Shown here piece by piece: positions 33,905 through 44,594 of a DNA stretch of 64,000 nucleotides. Each line of letters opens with the position of its first letter. Within the stretch, counting starts at the first letter, position 1. Location of the stretch: the NCBI GenBank assembly GCA_020740775.1, contig JAHEWK010000001.1, positions 6,386,001-6,450,000 on the forward strand, read 5' to 3'. The notes under the pieces were generated by a model. That model saw only the letters and a list, made by a program, of their open reading frames with translations. It did not search any database and was not told the origin of the DNA. The position numbers were made by a program, and so were the translations under genes. Source of the DNA: Ilyonectria destructans (lineage: Eukaryota; Ascomycota; Sordariomycetes; Hypocreales; Nectriaceae).

Positions 33905-34850
33905 GCGCCGGGAGAACTGGAACATTTGGAAACTCCAAGTTCTCAAGTTGGCGGTCTAGGACCCAGATTTCTACCGCAAGGATCTAACGGAAGGTATTAA
34001 CAACGGTTTGTTCCACAAGTGGAAGTTTGGCATCCAGGCAACCCCAGAGTGGAAGGAACATGATTTCGACTTTAATATTCTGGATGCCAATGAACTCTGG
34101 CTTGAGGGTCTCATCCCCTCCGTTGCATCAGTGAGATCAAACTCAATCGCGACGTCGATGAACTTTTCACCCAGACGGAACAAGCCACTTTTTGTACTGG
34201 TTATGCTGTATCTACCACTGGATTCTGAGATGATCCGCTCCTTTAGGGCTGCGAATTTTCACACTTCGACACCCAGCTCAGCAGGTTGGGCCCAACTTGG
34301 AAGAACTGCGAATTAACCAGCTTGTGTAAACCGTCATGAACTTCAACCACAATAGCGTCATGCGCCATCAAGGAGTCAGGTAAACTACTAGACCAGTCGA
34401 TTTGAGGCCCAACCACTGGCTGCCAAGGTGGAAGGGGCCTACATCAACTGTCTCGAAGGTGCATAGGATCAAGGGTCGGACTAAGAGTGACAAGTTCAAA
34501 TATCACATGTCCCAATCACAGCTGTGTCATTACTAGCTCTCCGAGGTTGGGAAGTCACATGTCCAGACTGCCCTGCCCTTCGAGTTAGATCACTGTGATT
34601 AACCCATCACTTCCGAGAGGATGGCACCGCGTTTAGCAGATATAGACCTGGCTCTTGCTCAAACAGAAACAGTCGCAAAAATTGATGAAGCAAGCAACCG
34701 GGTCGTGCAATCACTACCGGACATCGAAGGGTTTGAGTCAGATGGACTTCTACCACGAGAACGCCAGAGTCAACTCCCGACCTGTCAGGAAAGTAGGAGA
34801 ACTCATTTCCCAAAGAAGAAAAGATATCATCTCAACGTAACTTAAAAGTG
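33905..34850 (+). pseudogene. Relic of a large-subunit catalase (3' half only)
   Basis: Conceptual translation in shifting frames follows the family order of large-subunit (HPII/CatA-type) catalases. In order one can read DPDFYRKDLTEGIN, WKFGIQATPEWKEHDFDFN, EIKLNRDVDELFTQTEQ, DDPLL then HFDTQLSRLG, GPNLEELRIN, HNSVMRHQGVR, IKGRTKSDKFKYHMSQSQL, ALPFELDHCD, ERMAPRLADIDLALAQ, and SKGLSQMDF at the border to the flavodoxin-like C-terminal domain. At least four stops interrupt it (including a TAG where the family has Gln in LLQG) and at least three frame changes (near 34120, near 34288 and after about 34660). The N-terminal haem-pocket half and the rest of the C-terminal domain were not found. It is non-functional. 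The CAG-to-TAG change fits C-to-T decay such as RIP, but one site is not proof. Confidence 0.82.
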
Positions 34851-35555
34851 CCCAAATAATCTCTCGATGCGGGGGGGTGAGTGGCGAAGATGGAAATCAA
34901 GGAACATGCGCTGCATGATTTGGGTGATGATAGAGAAGACGTCATTCCTGGAAGGGAAGAATAATCCATGCAAAGCCTTCGTTTGGTTGACGCTTTTACA
35001 CGTGGGGTCTTAGCATGGGACATATGATGTGCAATATTCCTGGATGCGACGTAACTTCTCGTTTCATCTAGTGGACAGGGCCGCCCGGGATCACCGCCCG
35101 TTTCAAAACAAGAATTTCGACGTATTATTCTGCATCCGAGAAACATTAGCGCCCGGATACTGCGCCGCAATCTATGAATCTGGGTTCCATGGTCAAGATT
35201 GGCAGGCTAAATGACGACTGTAACATTTGGTTGTCCAATGGCTCTCTTCCATCGCCATCTTGGCAGGTCGTGAAAAGAGGGGTCTGGATCTTCTGCAAAT
35301 TGCTACTTTCGGATTTCACTGCCGGATTGATGGCTTGTCAAGGTAGGAGATGTTTGCTGGAAGGTGAGACGGGCACTGACGGGTTCCTGCCTATGTGAAT
35401 CACGGGCACCGTCCCTGGAACAAGCATCGTCGTGCAACCTCATCCCATCTTTATGCTTATTGCCTTAACCTAGAATTCCCGCGTTTCCTATTTCCCTAAA
35501 TATCCTGCATATCTCTCGTCTCACTTTCGATTTTCCATCCTCATCAAGAATCAGG
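34851..35555. other. Upstream region of the FAD oxidase, no gene seen
   Basis: No family signature. The last 100 nt are pyrimidine-rich leader-like sequence before the ATG at 35556. Confidence 0.4.
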
Positions 35556-37081
35556 ATGGGTAGTAGTCAGAGCTCCCCCAGCCAGTCTTGCCTCGACGCC
35601 GTCTGCGGAAACCGCACCGAATGTGTTTCGTATCCGAGCGATCCTCTGTACCAGATATCTTGGGTAAAGTCGTACAATCTCGACGTGCCGGTCACCCCCG
35701 CAGCCGTTCTACGACCCGATAATGCGCAAGATGTTGCCGACGCGGTGAAGTGCGCGATGGAACATGGGTTCAAGGTCCAGGCCAAGTCGGGAGGTCACTC
35801 CTATGGGTAAGTTCTCATCTCCGTATTTTGAGACATAGATATTGATGAGATATAGCAACCTTGGTCTAGGTGGAGAGGATGGGGCGTTGACGCTAGACTT
35901 GGTGAACCTGAAAGGGTTCAGCATGGACAAGGAGACTTGGCACGCGACTATTGGGGCTGGAACACGACTGGGAAAACTAGACGAGCATCTGCATGGCAAT
36001 GGGGGCAGGGCAATGGCTCATGGAACATGCCCCGGCGTGGGTATCGGAGGGCATGCCACAATTGTGATTTTTAATCTCCATCACCATGGCCCCAAGCTAA
36101 CGCAAGAAACAGGGTGGCCTAGGACCAATGTCAAGAATGTGGGGAAGCGCGCTTGACCATGTGGTCGAGGTGGAAGTGGTCACGGCAGATGGTGCCATTA
36201 AGCGCGCAAGCGAGACCGAAAACAAAGATCTCTTCTGGGCCCTTCGCGGCGCAGGAGCCAGCTTTGGCATCATCACAGAGTTCGTGGTGCGGACACACCC
36301 GGAGCCTGGTGATGTTATCGAGTACACATATAGCCTCACATTTAGCTCCCAGTCAGAGATAGCACCTGTGTACCAGGAGTGGCAGGAGTTTATCGGCGAT
36401 CCAGAACTCGACCGGCGATTCTCGTCACAGTTTATTGCCCAGCCGCTTGGAGCACTCATCACGGGGACATTCTACGGCACCGAGGACGAGTACAAGGATT
36501 CAGGTATACCGGACAAGATACCAGGAGGCGGCAAAGACAGTGATGGGATACTGCTGACGGACTGGCTGGGCAGTCTCGCCCACCAGGCAGAGTTGGAATT
36601 GTTGTCGATTAGCGATCTGTCAACTCCTTTCTACAGCAAGTCACTGGCGTTCCGGAAGGAGGATCTATTGTCTAATGGTAGCATCACGGAGCTCTTCGAC
36701 TACGTGGACGACGCGGACCGCGGCACGCTGCTGTGGGCCATCATTTTCAACTCGGAGGGCGGAGCGATGGGGGACACGGCGGCTAACGCGACGGCGTATC
36801 CACACCGGGACAAGATAATGATGTACCAGTCCTACGCCGTGGGCTTGCCAAAGGTTACAGACACGATACGGGAGTTTCTGGACGGAGTGCATACCAAGAT
36901 CCAGAGCGGGGCGCCGGGGGCTAATTCAACATATGCCGGATACATCGACACGGAGATGGACCGAGCGGAGGCGACGGAGGGCTACTGGGGGAGCCAACTG
37001 CCCCGGTTGAGGCAGTTGAAGAAGGAGTGGGATCCAAAAGATGTCTTTAGCAACACGCAGAGTGTACAGCCGGCTGAGTGA
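35556..37081 (+). CDS. FAD-linked oxidase, BBE/glucooligosaccharide-oxidase type, bicovalent flavin
   Basis: Flavoprotein oxidase; family members oxidise sugars, alkaloid or metabolite intermediates using O2 and release H2O2. Exons 35556-35806, 35856-36063 and 36113-37081 (introns GTAAGT...ATAG and GTGATT...ACAG) give 475 residues. The PCMH-type FAD domain has the strand SGGHSYGN, whose His81 is the expected 8-alpha-histidyl attachment. GTCPGVGIGGHATIGG, with Cys142, is the expected 6-S-cysteinyl attachment; both being present predicts bicovalent FAD. GGLGPMSRMWG is rebuilt by splicing. The substrate domain follows, and the end near KEWDPKDVFSNTQSV matches the family BBE tail. Most glucooligosaccharide oxidases are secreted, but this N terminus (MGSSQSSPSQSC) has no signal peptide, so it may be intracellular or need a different start. 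The catalase relic upstream is a curious neighbour for an H2O2-forming enzyme. Confidence 0.9.
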
Positions 37082-39167
37082 GGAGTGAGTGCCCACAGCA
37101 CGATGGGGGAGCGCGGAGGCGGTATGACACCTGAAATTATGGTTGCCTATTGCGGCAGTATTTCATCGATGGACGGCGCTCTGGAGCCGATACTCCACGG
37201 CCGGTGGCGCCGCTCAAGCTCCGATGAATGCCGTGTTGGTCCATTTGACGCCGGCAGGCCAGCGCATGGACTGAACCAGAGTGATAGACAGAGAGGGCGG
37301 CTACTTAACCCAATGAGATGAATGAATTTCCTACAAAGTTCTACGACAATGCCCTGAAAGCTGGTCCCCTCCGTGACGCTCTTGTCTCGCATCGCGTGGT
37401 TCCGCCTCGAGATGCTCATTGCGGGGATGAGTGGGACTTGTTTAGTTGACAACCACTGAAAGTTCAGTGGGTACGATGCGCACATGCGGCATCACGGAGC
37501 CGCTAAGCTCCAGTGGATTCTATTCCCGTGACACCTTTTCGGCCCCTAAGCGACAGCGAGGGGTCTCTCATGGCGTCAGCAGTGGGGTCCTTGCTCGAGA
37601 GGCATCGCTGGTGCTGCTGGCTACCCTGGTTGTGCTGTTGGTCGAGAGAGTCTCGAGGTGCGTACTGTGTAGATACTGTACGAAGCGTGAGCCCACTCGT
37701 CTCAGGAGCTGGGGTGGGTTGTTCTTCAGAGTGGGATTCGGTGGGTTCCTCTGCATGTGGAATGCAACCTCATTACATGCCAGCAATCCGCCTGGGACCC
37801 TGTCCTCGCAAGATAAGGATGAGTCCATGATGAGAGCTTAGTATCCAATTCCAGAGGACCAAGTTGAAAGAAAGGGCTAGGTATTGACCTCTGCAACGTG
37901 ATAGTACAGTGGTAAAGCTGTTAACTAGCCATGATATCAGAGTGAGTGGGTCTCTTGTTCTGTCTGTTGGCATATCCTCACAAAGCGCACGCAACATAGA
38001 ACGGATCTTAGCAACCAGTCAATTAAATACGTGCTTCTGTACCATGAGCATCAAGTCTACTTCCGATTTCGGACTCTGCGCATAGCTCCAGCATTTACGT
38101 TACAGTATCACCATCCATATCCCATCCCCAGCTCTGGCTTCCTCGGCGCAGCCGGCCAGTCACAGCACAGACCTTCTCCGCATCCGCATCCGCCTCCGCC
38201 TCCTCTTTCGCATGCTCCTCCCACCCGCAGCTCGAAACTACCACAACAGGGAAAACCTACCAAATTAGCCCAAGAGCGTCACAGTGCGATAGGGGATAAA
38301 ATCTAGATGCCGATTCCGACGCTGAAATGAGTTTAACGTCTTGGTAACGTAATGTAGCTGTTTGCGGGGCAACAAAACCCGCTCTTGTGAGGTTGGCTTT
38401 CTTGCCCATCCTTCCTCTGTCATCTAACTTGTTGCCGTCTTGAATTTCCCTTGGTTTCTGTTCCAATTTGGATATTTTGGTCACATTGGCACTTGCAGTT
38501 ATTTTACATTGCGTTGGCATATTTTAGGTAAGGTGATCAAGGCATTCGCGTCGTCTCCCTCCCTCAAAGCCACACATGGTCAATGAACACTACACCAAAT
38601 TTGCTTCCTCCCATACAACTTACACCAATACAACCGTTGCTGTACTTGTGTGTACTTACACACTTACACCGTCTCACTTACAACTCCGCTTGTATACACC
38701 TGCACTCTACACCAATACCACACACCACCATGATTCTTCATTCCACTTCCCCACTCATTAATCTCTCGCTATCGGATTCTCTATTCCTCCACATCCCTAG
38801 TGCAAGTGCCTATCCCATCTGCTGTTCGCCCACAAATCAGCACCCACTCGTCGTCCGATTGTTGCTTCTTCCTCTTGGTCTCGTTAGTTAGCTTCCATGG
38901 CTCCATGGGCTCCATGGGCTCCAAGGACTCCATCCCGACCACCCTGCCAAACCCTCAGCATCCCCAGGCCCTCTCCCCCGTTTGCTGCACTAAAGGCGCA
39001 AACCCCTGGCCCGGCCTCCATCCCGGCCGCCATCCGCCCCATTCCCGTCCCCATTTCCCGTTGGCATTCGTCCTCGGCAGCGCCTCGCTAGCGTCCATGT
39101 CAATGGCCCCTCTTCCAATTGCCCATCCAGAAATACTAATACTGTGCCAATAAAAGCCGATCCGATA
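37082..39167. other. Intergenic region and leader of the ThDP enzyme
   Basis: About 2 kb with no supportable gene. 38576-38760 is rich in ACACT/CACCAAT low-complexity sequence. 38899-38926 contains tandem CTCCATGGG copies. Confidence 0.45.
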
Positions 39168-41296
39168 ATGGCACTGCTGCAGCGTGCCGCATTGGCTGCT
39201 CCGATCTTTTCGAGATGCCGACATGCAGGGGCTGTTGGCTCCTCCTTGCGAGGATATAACACTGCCTGTCTCGCTGCGCCGGCCCCTCATGGAGCTCGTT
39301 CTGTCTCTTTAATAGCCACGGCCAGGGACCAAACCGCTGGGCCTTTGACAACAACCAGTCTATCAACTCGTGGAATTATCTCTCGCCCATACTCGACTGC
39401 CAATCCCAAAATGTATACTGCGTCGTTCGCCTTTTTTGAGGCCATTTGGGAGGCCGGAGTCACACATTGCTTCGTCAATTTGGGATCCGATCACCCCAGC
39501 ATTATTGAGGCTATGGTCAAGGGCCAACGCGAAGCAAAGGGCAACTTTCCTCGCATCATCACCTGCCCCAATGAGGTAGGCTTCAGCTCCGATGCATTTA
39601 AAGAAATTAGGAATAGACGGGTGCTGACATGGAATTTTTTTGTTCTGCTAAAGATGGTGGCTATGTCAATGGCTGATGGATACACTCGATTGACTGGCAA
39701 GCCTCAGTGCGTAATCATCCATGTCGATGTCGGAACTCAGGGTCTCGGAGCGGCTGTGCATAACGCATCCACGGGTCGAGCCCCCGTATTGGTATTTGCT
39801 GGTCTCTCGCCCTTCACTCAGGAGGGCGAGTTGCGAGGCAGCCGCACCGAGTACATCCACTGGATCCAGGATGTCCCCGACCAGAAGCAGATTGTCGCGC
39901 AGTACTGCCGCTACACGGCCGAGATCAAGACGGGTACCAACGTCAAGCAGATGGTTAACCGAGCTTTACAATTCGCCACATCTGACCCCCAGGGCCCCGT
40001 CTATCTGTGCGGTGCGCGAGAGGTTATGGAGGCCGACATCACTCCGTACTCCCTAAAGCAGGAGCACTGGGACCCCGTCGAGCTCGGTGGTCTGCCCAAG
40101 AGCGCCGTTACCAAGATATCCGAGGCTCTGGCTGGTGCCAAAGAGCCTCTTATCGTCACCGGATATTCGGGCAGGAACCATGATATCCCCGCTGCCTTGG
40201 TGGAACTCGCCAACACGGTCAAGGGACTGCGAGTGCTTGACACTGGCGGCAGCGACATGTGCTTCCCTTCAGATCACCCGGGATGGCTAGGACTTCGCTT
40301 CGGCGCTGACGATGCCATCACCACCGCCGACGTCATTGTTGTCCTCGACTGCGACGTGCCCTGGATCCAGACTAGGTGCAAGCCTCGCGAGGATGCCAAG
40401 ATCTTCCACATCGATGTCGACCCCTTGAAGCAGCAGATGCCCCTCTTCTACATCCAGTCTGACGCCAGGTACCGCGCGGATGCGTTGACGTCCGTTGAGC
40501 AGATTACTGCCGCTTTGAAGGCCCCTGAGCTTGCCAGCAAGATGGAGGTGACCGCTGCTGAGCTGGAACAGAAGCTTGTCAAGTCGTATGAGGCGAAACT
40601 GGCGGCAATTTCCAAGGCCGCCGAGCCTCTTAAGGACGGTACTTTTGGAACTGGTCACCTCTGCCAGGTGCTTCGCAACGTCTGTCCCGAAGACACCCTG
40701 TGGGCGGTCGAGGCAGTGACCAACACTGGGTTCGTCCACGACAACGTGCAGCCTAAAATTCCCGGATCTTGGATCAACTGCGGTGGAGGTGGTCTCGGTT
40801 GGTCTGGTGGCGGCGCTCTGGGTGTTAAGCTGGCGACTGATGCTGAGAACGGCGGCAAGGGCAAGGGCAAGTTTGTGGTGCAGATTGTGGGAGATGGAAC
40901 CTATCTCTTCACTGTCCCCGGAAGTGTCTACTGGATCTCGAAGCGATACAACATTCCCGTACTAACTATTGTGCTCAACAACAAGGGTGAGTTTGAAACT
41001 CCATAGCTATTTGAAGTAGGCTAACAAAGATGTCAGGATGGAATGCGCCCCGAAGGTCACTTCTGCTGGTTCACCCTGAAGGCCTAGGTTCCACGGCTAC
41101 CAACGAGGAGATCAACATCTCATTCGACCCTGTACCGGACTATTCTGGCATCGCCAAGGCGGCCGCTGGTGGAGATATATTTACAGCCAAGGTGGAGCAG
41201 TCTGCAGATCTTGAAAGCGTGCTGAAGGAGGCTGTTGCCAAGGTCCAGGGTGGCCAGACTGCAGTCATTGACTGCAAAGTTGTGTCTGACTGCTGA
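39168..41296 (+). CDS. Thiamine-diphosphate-dependent enzyme (acetolactate-synthase-like), probably mitochondrial
   Basis: Member of the ThDP carboligase/decarboxylase superfamily (ALS, benzoylformate decarboxylase, 2-hydroxyacyl-CoA lyase); exact reaction unknown. Exons 39168-39575, 39654-40986 and 41037-41296 give 666 residues. The first 85 residues are Ala/Arg/Ser-rich and basic without acidic residues early on, as in a mitochondrial presequence. The PYR domain begins with YTASFAFFEAIWEAGV and has the catalytic Glu of CPNE at residue 136, the last codon of exon 1, followed after splicing by MVAMSMADGYTRLTG. The central domain covers about 310-450. The PP domain carries the ThDP/Mg motif GDGTY near 549 to NN near 578. 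The second intron (GTGAGT...GTCAG) is needed to reach the last 86 residues. The first intron is 78 nt, in frame and stop-free (see findings). Confidence 0.9.
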
Positions 41297-43634
41297 GAAA
41301 TGCATTAATGAATGATGACAACCAATCAAGATAATGAATATGATATATTCCAAAGGAAACACCTAGTTGGTCAAACAGGACAGAGATGGTTTGAATTGAG
41401 AGTGGTCGGGGGCAACCACGAAGAAATTTGACATGTCCTTGAATACTGATGTCAAAATCTAAACATATCGTGAGCAGCTGCAATCTGAAAGAGTTGCATA
41501 AATGGCAGCTTATTGCTGAGTGATACTACGGTAGACTCACACAAGTGGCGACACCGCCTAGAATAGCTCTAAGATTGCCAAAGATCAGGGCATAGCCTTA
41601 ATCCCATCGAGAGTCTCGTTCGGTTGGAAAAACGGCACTCGTCTATGCGGTTCCAGGCCCGGTGACTGGTGGTCACGAACGAGTGGAACGCCGAAGAGAA
41701 ATCATTTCCCCTCATATTGACGAACAAGGGTAAGAGCTTCAGGGTTACTCCCTGACTATACTGCATTCACCACAGAGCTTAGATCGCTACCCGTTCCGCA
41801 GTAGCACGTCTGCAAGGCAAATTGGCGCGCATCGCGGTGGTGGCCACGAGGCCAATATGAGACATGACAGGCCGAGACAGGATGAAGTGAGACGGAACCG
41901 GCCAAGAGGCAAGCCACAACCGGCGATTCGGAAGGGGAATTAGCGCTTGGAGCCGCTTCTGATAGGAGCTTCCCTGTTCGATTTTGTCCGATGAATTAAG
42001 CATGGTCTAAGAACTGGATAAGTTAACAGTTAACTTAACACCGGATCTGTATTTCGGAATCGGAAATATGGCCTCATTGGTATATGTCCATGCCGGTCCG
42101 CCGAGGAGGGCATTGACTACCAGGATCGGCTCGAGTTGTTTGGCGTCTTCGTATCTCGTTTGCCTACTGTGTAGCAGTATTCTGCTCGCCTCACCACGCA
42201 ATTATGTCTGTGTCCGTGCAAATGAAACAAGCAAAAGTAACGTTGAGTTTTTGTCGCAAGCGAAGGCGGGAAATCCTCACTTCTGGACCGCAGTTCCCCG
42301 GGCCGTGAGATTGGCCTTGTCAGTGCCGGCCGAAGCCAGGGATGCCCTGCGGACGCTGTAAATTAGTGATCACCCCAGCAGGTCAGGCGGCTCCAGGGGT
42401 CCATAGCTATCGGCCCAGCTCCCCTGGATCCCGCTGTAATTTTACTGGACGGCTAGCCTGTGCTGGTTGCAAAGGTGCTCTGTCGTAGGCGCTGTTGGCT
42501 GCTGTTAGGACGCGGGTACCGTACCGGGCTGCAGCGAGTGGCCAATCCCCTGCGATTCGGGCGGCTCTAATGGCGAAATCAGACGACACTTGCTTCTGGC
42601 TTGCTGGCGAGTGTTATTGCTCTGCTTGTTCGGCCCGCGATATTTGCTATAAACAAGCCTGTTCCCCGTCAATAGCGTACTTTTGGCATTGGAGAACGGC
42701 CGAGCCATTGACGACCCAGTATCCTCTGGTCCGTTTGCTGCTTGTACGAATACGCGCGAACGCGTCCGCCATATCCATAGCCATCTCCGGCGCTCGCCGC
42801 TCCGGAATCCCTAGGCCGACTGGGCTGGATCGCGAGCTAGACGACAACTTTTAAAGTCTGTTTCGCGCTGGAGCCAGGCTAGAACGCGCGCTGAATTTTG
42901 CCTCGGCCTGGCGGAGTCACAAAGTAGCAGCTGGCCAAGGCGAGTCTAGCATTCCTGCTATAATCTCGTCTAGAAAACATCTCGGCTCAAGGGCACGAGT
43001 CGGTACGGTACCTTCCTCTTAGTCCCCCCCGCACCACGTGCCGCTTGTGTCTCACGACGTTGGAATTCACCAGGCTACAAAAACACCTGCTTCAACATCA
43101 CCACCATTGCTTGGCCGCGCGTTGCTCTTCACTCGCCTCGAATTCGCACGATATCCTCAACAGTCTCCCCATATCTTCAACTGACGCCTGCGGTGTCTGT
43201 AACACCTCACCGCTTCTTCTTTTACCCGGGCGATTGATGCGCAGCAGTTATCGCCCCGCCATCTGGTTCGGACTGGCCCTGGATGCTCGTGTTGACAGTT
43301 GAAAACTTTCAACGTCCACCTAGTGGAACAACACTTGGTTGCCCTGTCTCAAAATCTTCCGTATTAATTGCTCCGGCTGCTTTTCAGGGACCAGGTCCAC
43401 ACGTCGTCCCACTCTATCTCTCGGGTTCGCGCTCGTAAACCACGAGTTGCCCCACGACAATACCCCGCCGTCCTACGCGTCCTTGCAACCAGTCTCGAGC
43501 GACGAGATCATGAAAAGCGGCGAATCGAGACTTGTCGAGCGTCTGGTCCTCCTGAAAAGACTGAGGCGCGTGAACGGCTGCATCTCGTGAAGGAGCGCCT
43601 ATCTCTATCTTATCCACTCCCATCGCCTCGAGTC
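41297..43634. other. Intergenic region and long leader of the cyclin gene
   Basis: No gene is supported. 42380-43000 is GC-rich with short open frames on both strands that I cannot assign, perhaps old mobile DNA. 43040-43634 is pyrimidine-rich, leader-like sequence. Confidence 0.4.
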
Positions 43635-44594
43635 ATGTCCGACCAGCCCTCCGCCACCGCGACGACCGAAACAAACCTCCCAATCTCTTCCGATACCCGC
43701 CTCGCTGCTTCCGATCATGGCATCTTCAAGATGGAGCCCTCAGAGGCGCTCAAGCTGCTGAGCGCCAACGTCGAGTTGCTCGTCAGAATAACGGGCGATG
43801 TTCCGCCGACGCCGCCACCCAAATCTCCTACCGTGCCTCACATGAAGGGCATGCAGGCCGAAAAAGAGAATATTGCGCGGACCCATTCAGAAAAGAGTCT
43901 TATCAGAATGCGGCAGCAGGCAGAATTGGAGGCCAAGAGGCTAGAGGCCAAGGATTCTTCCACGTCCATTGCCCACCCCGATACCCTACAGTCCCAGGGT
44001 CAGAACAGTTCCGAAACTGTCGACGGAGTCCAACTCAAGCAGTCCTCAACGCCCACGTGCCCCCCTGGAACGCATGCGCCATATATCGTTGTTGGCGCAG
44101 ACTCTCAACCGATCAATCTCCAGCATGGTGCCATTACGCGCAAGTTCTACAGCAAGAACGAGCCTCCGATCAGCATAAATCAGTACTTGATGCGCCTGCA
44201 TCAGTTCTGCCCGATGAGCACAGCTGTTTACCTCGCCACATCCCTATATATCCATCGCTTGGCCGTGGAGGAGCGCGCTATCCCGGTTACCCGGCGCAAT
44301 GCCCACCGACTAGTCCTCGCAGGACTAAGGGTTGCGATGAAGGCGCTTGAGGATTTATCATACCCTCACTCGAAAATGGCCAAGGTCGGCGGTGTCAGCG
44401 AAGCAGAGCTCGCCCGTTTGGAGATTAGTTTCTGCTTTTTGGCTGGGTTCGAGCTCGTCGTAGGAGTTGAAAGATTGCAGCAACACTACGAGAGTTTGAA
44501 AGTCGTCACTTCCCGGCAAACTATCGATGACCTAGAGGTTCCCACACTTAGATTGACAAGGAAACCTCGTGAGCAGGTCCAATCTGCTGGCTGA
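43635..44594 (+). CDS. PHO85-type cyclin (Pcl/Pho80 family)
   Basis: Regulatory subunit of a Pho85-like cyclin-dependent kinase, which controls phosphate, glycogen or polarity responses in fungi. From the first in-frame ATG at 43635 the product has 319 residues. The N-terminal half (about 1-160) is Ser/Thr/Pro-rich and probably disordered. The cyclin domain (about 165-295) starts with PPISINQYLMRLHQF and contains TAVYLATSLYIHRL, the helix NAHRLVLAGLRVAMKALEDL, and the family hallmark KMAKVGGVSEAELARLEISFCFLAGFEL. No intron is needed. The frame is open upstream of the ATG, back to 43368 and beyond, but contains no earlier Met, so 43635 is the best start. Pho80, Pcl6 or Pcl7-like assignment cannot be settled by eye. 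Confidence 0.88.
   Translation: MSDQPSATATTETNLPISSDTRLAASDHGIFKMEPSEALKLLSANVELLVRITGDVPPTPPPKSPTVPHMKGMQAEKENIARTHSEKSLIRMRQQAELEAKRLEAKDSSTSIAHPDTLQSQGQNSSETVDGVQLKQSSTPTCPPGTHAPYIVVGADSQPINLQHGAITRKFYSKNEPPISINQYLMRLHQFCPMSTAVYLATSLYIHRLAVEERAIPVTRRNAHRLVLAGLRVAMKALEDLSYPHSKMAKVGGVSEAELARLEISFCFLAGFELVVGVERLQQHYESLKVVTSRQTIDDLEVPTLRLTRKPREQVQSAG

Noticed and set aside
37870..37930. tRNA-like A-box pattern (GATAGTACAGTGGTAAAGCT)
   Set aside because: No matching B box (GGTTCRANYCC) at the right distance and no cloverleaf that I can fold.
42380..43000. Possible retrotransposon remnant in GC-rich sequence before the cyclin gene
   Set aside because: Short frames only; no reverse transcriptase, integrase or terminal repeat motif could be identified.
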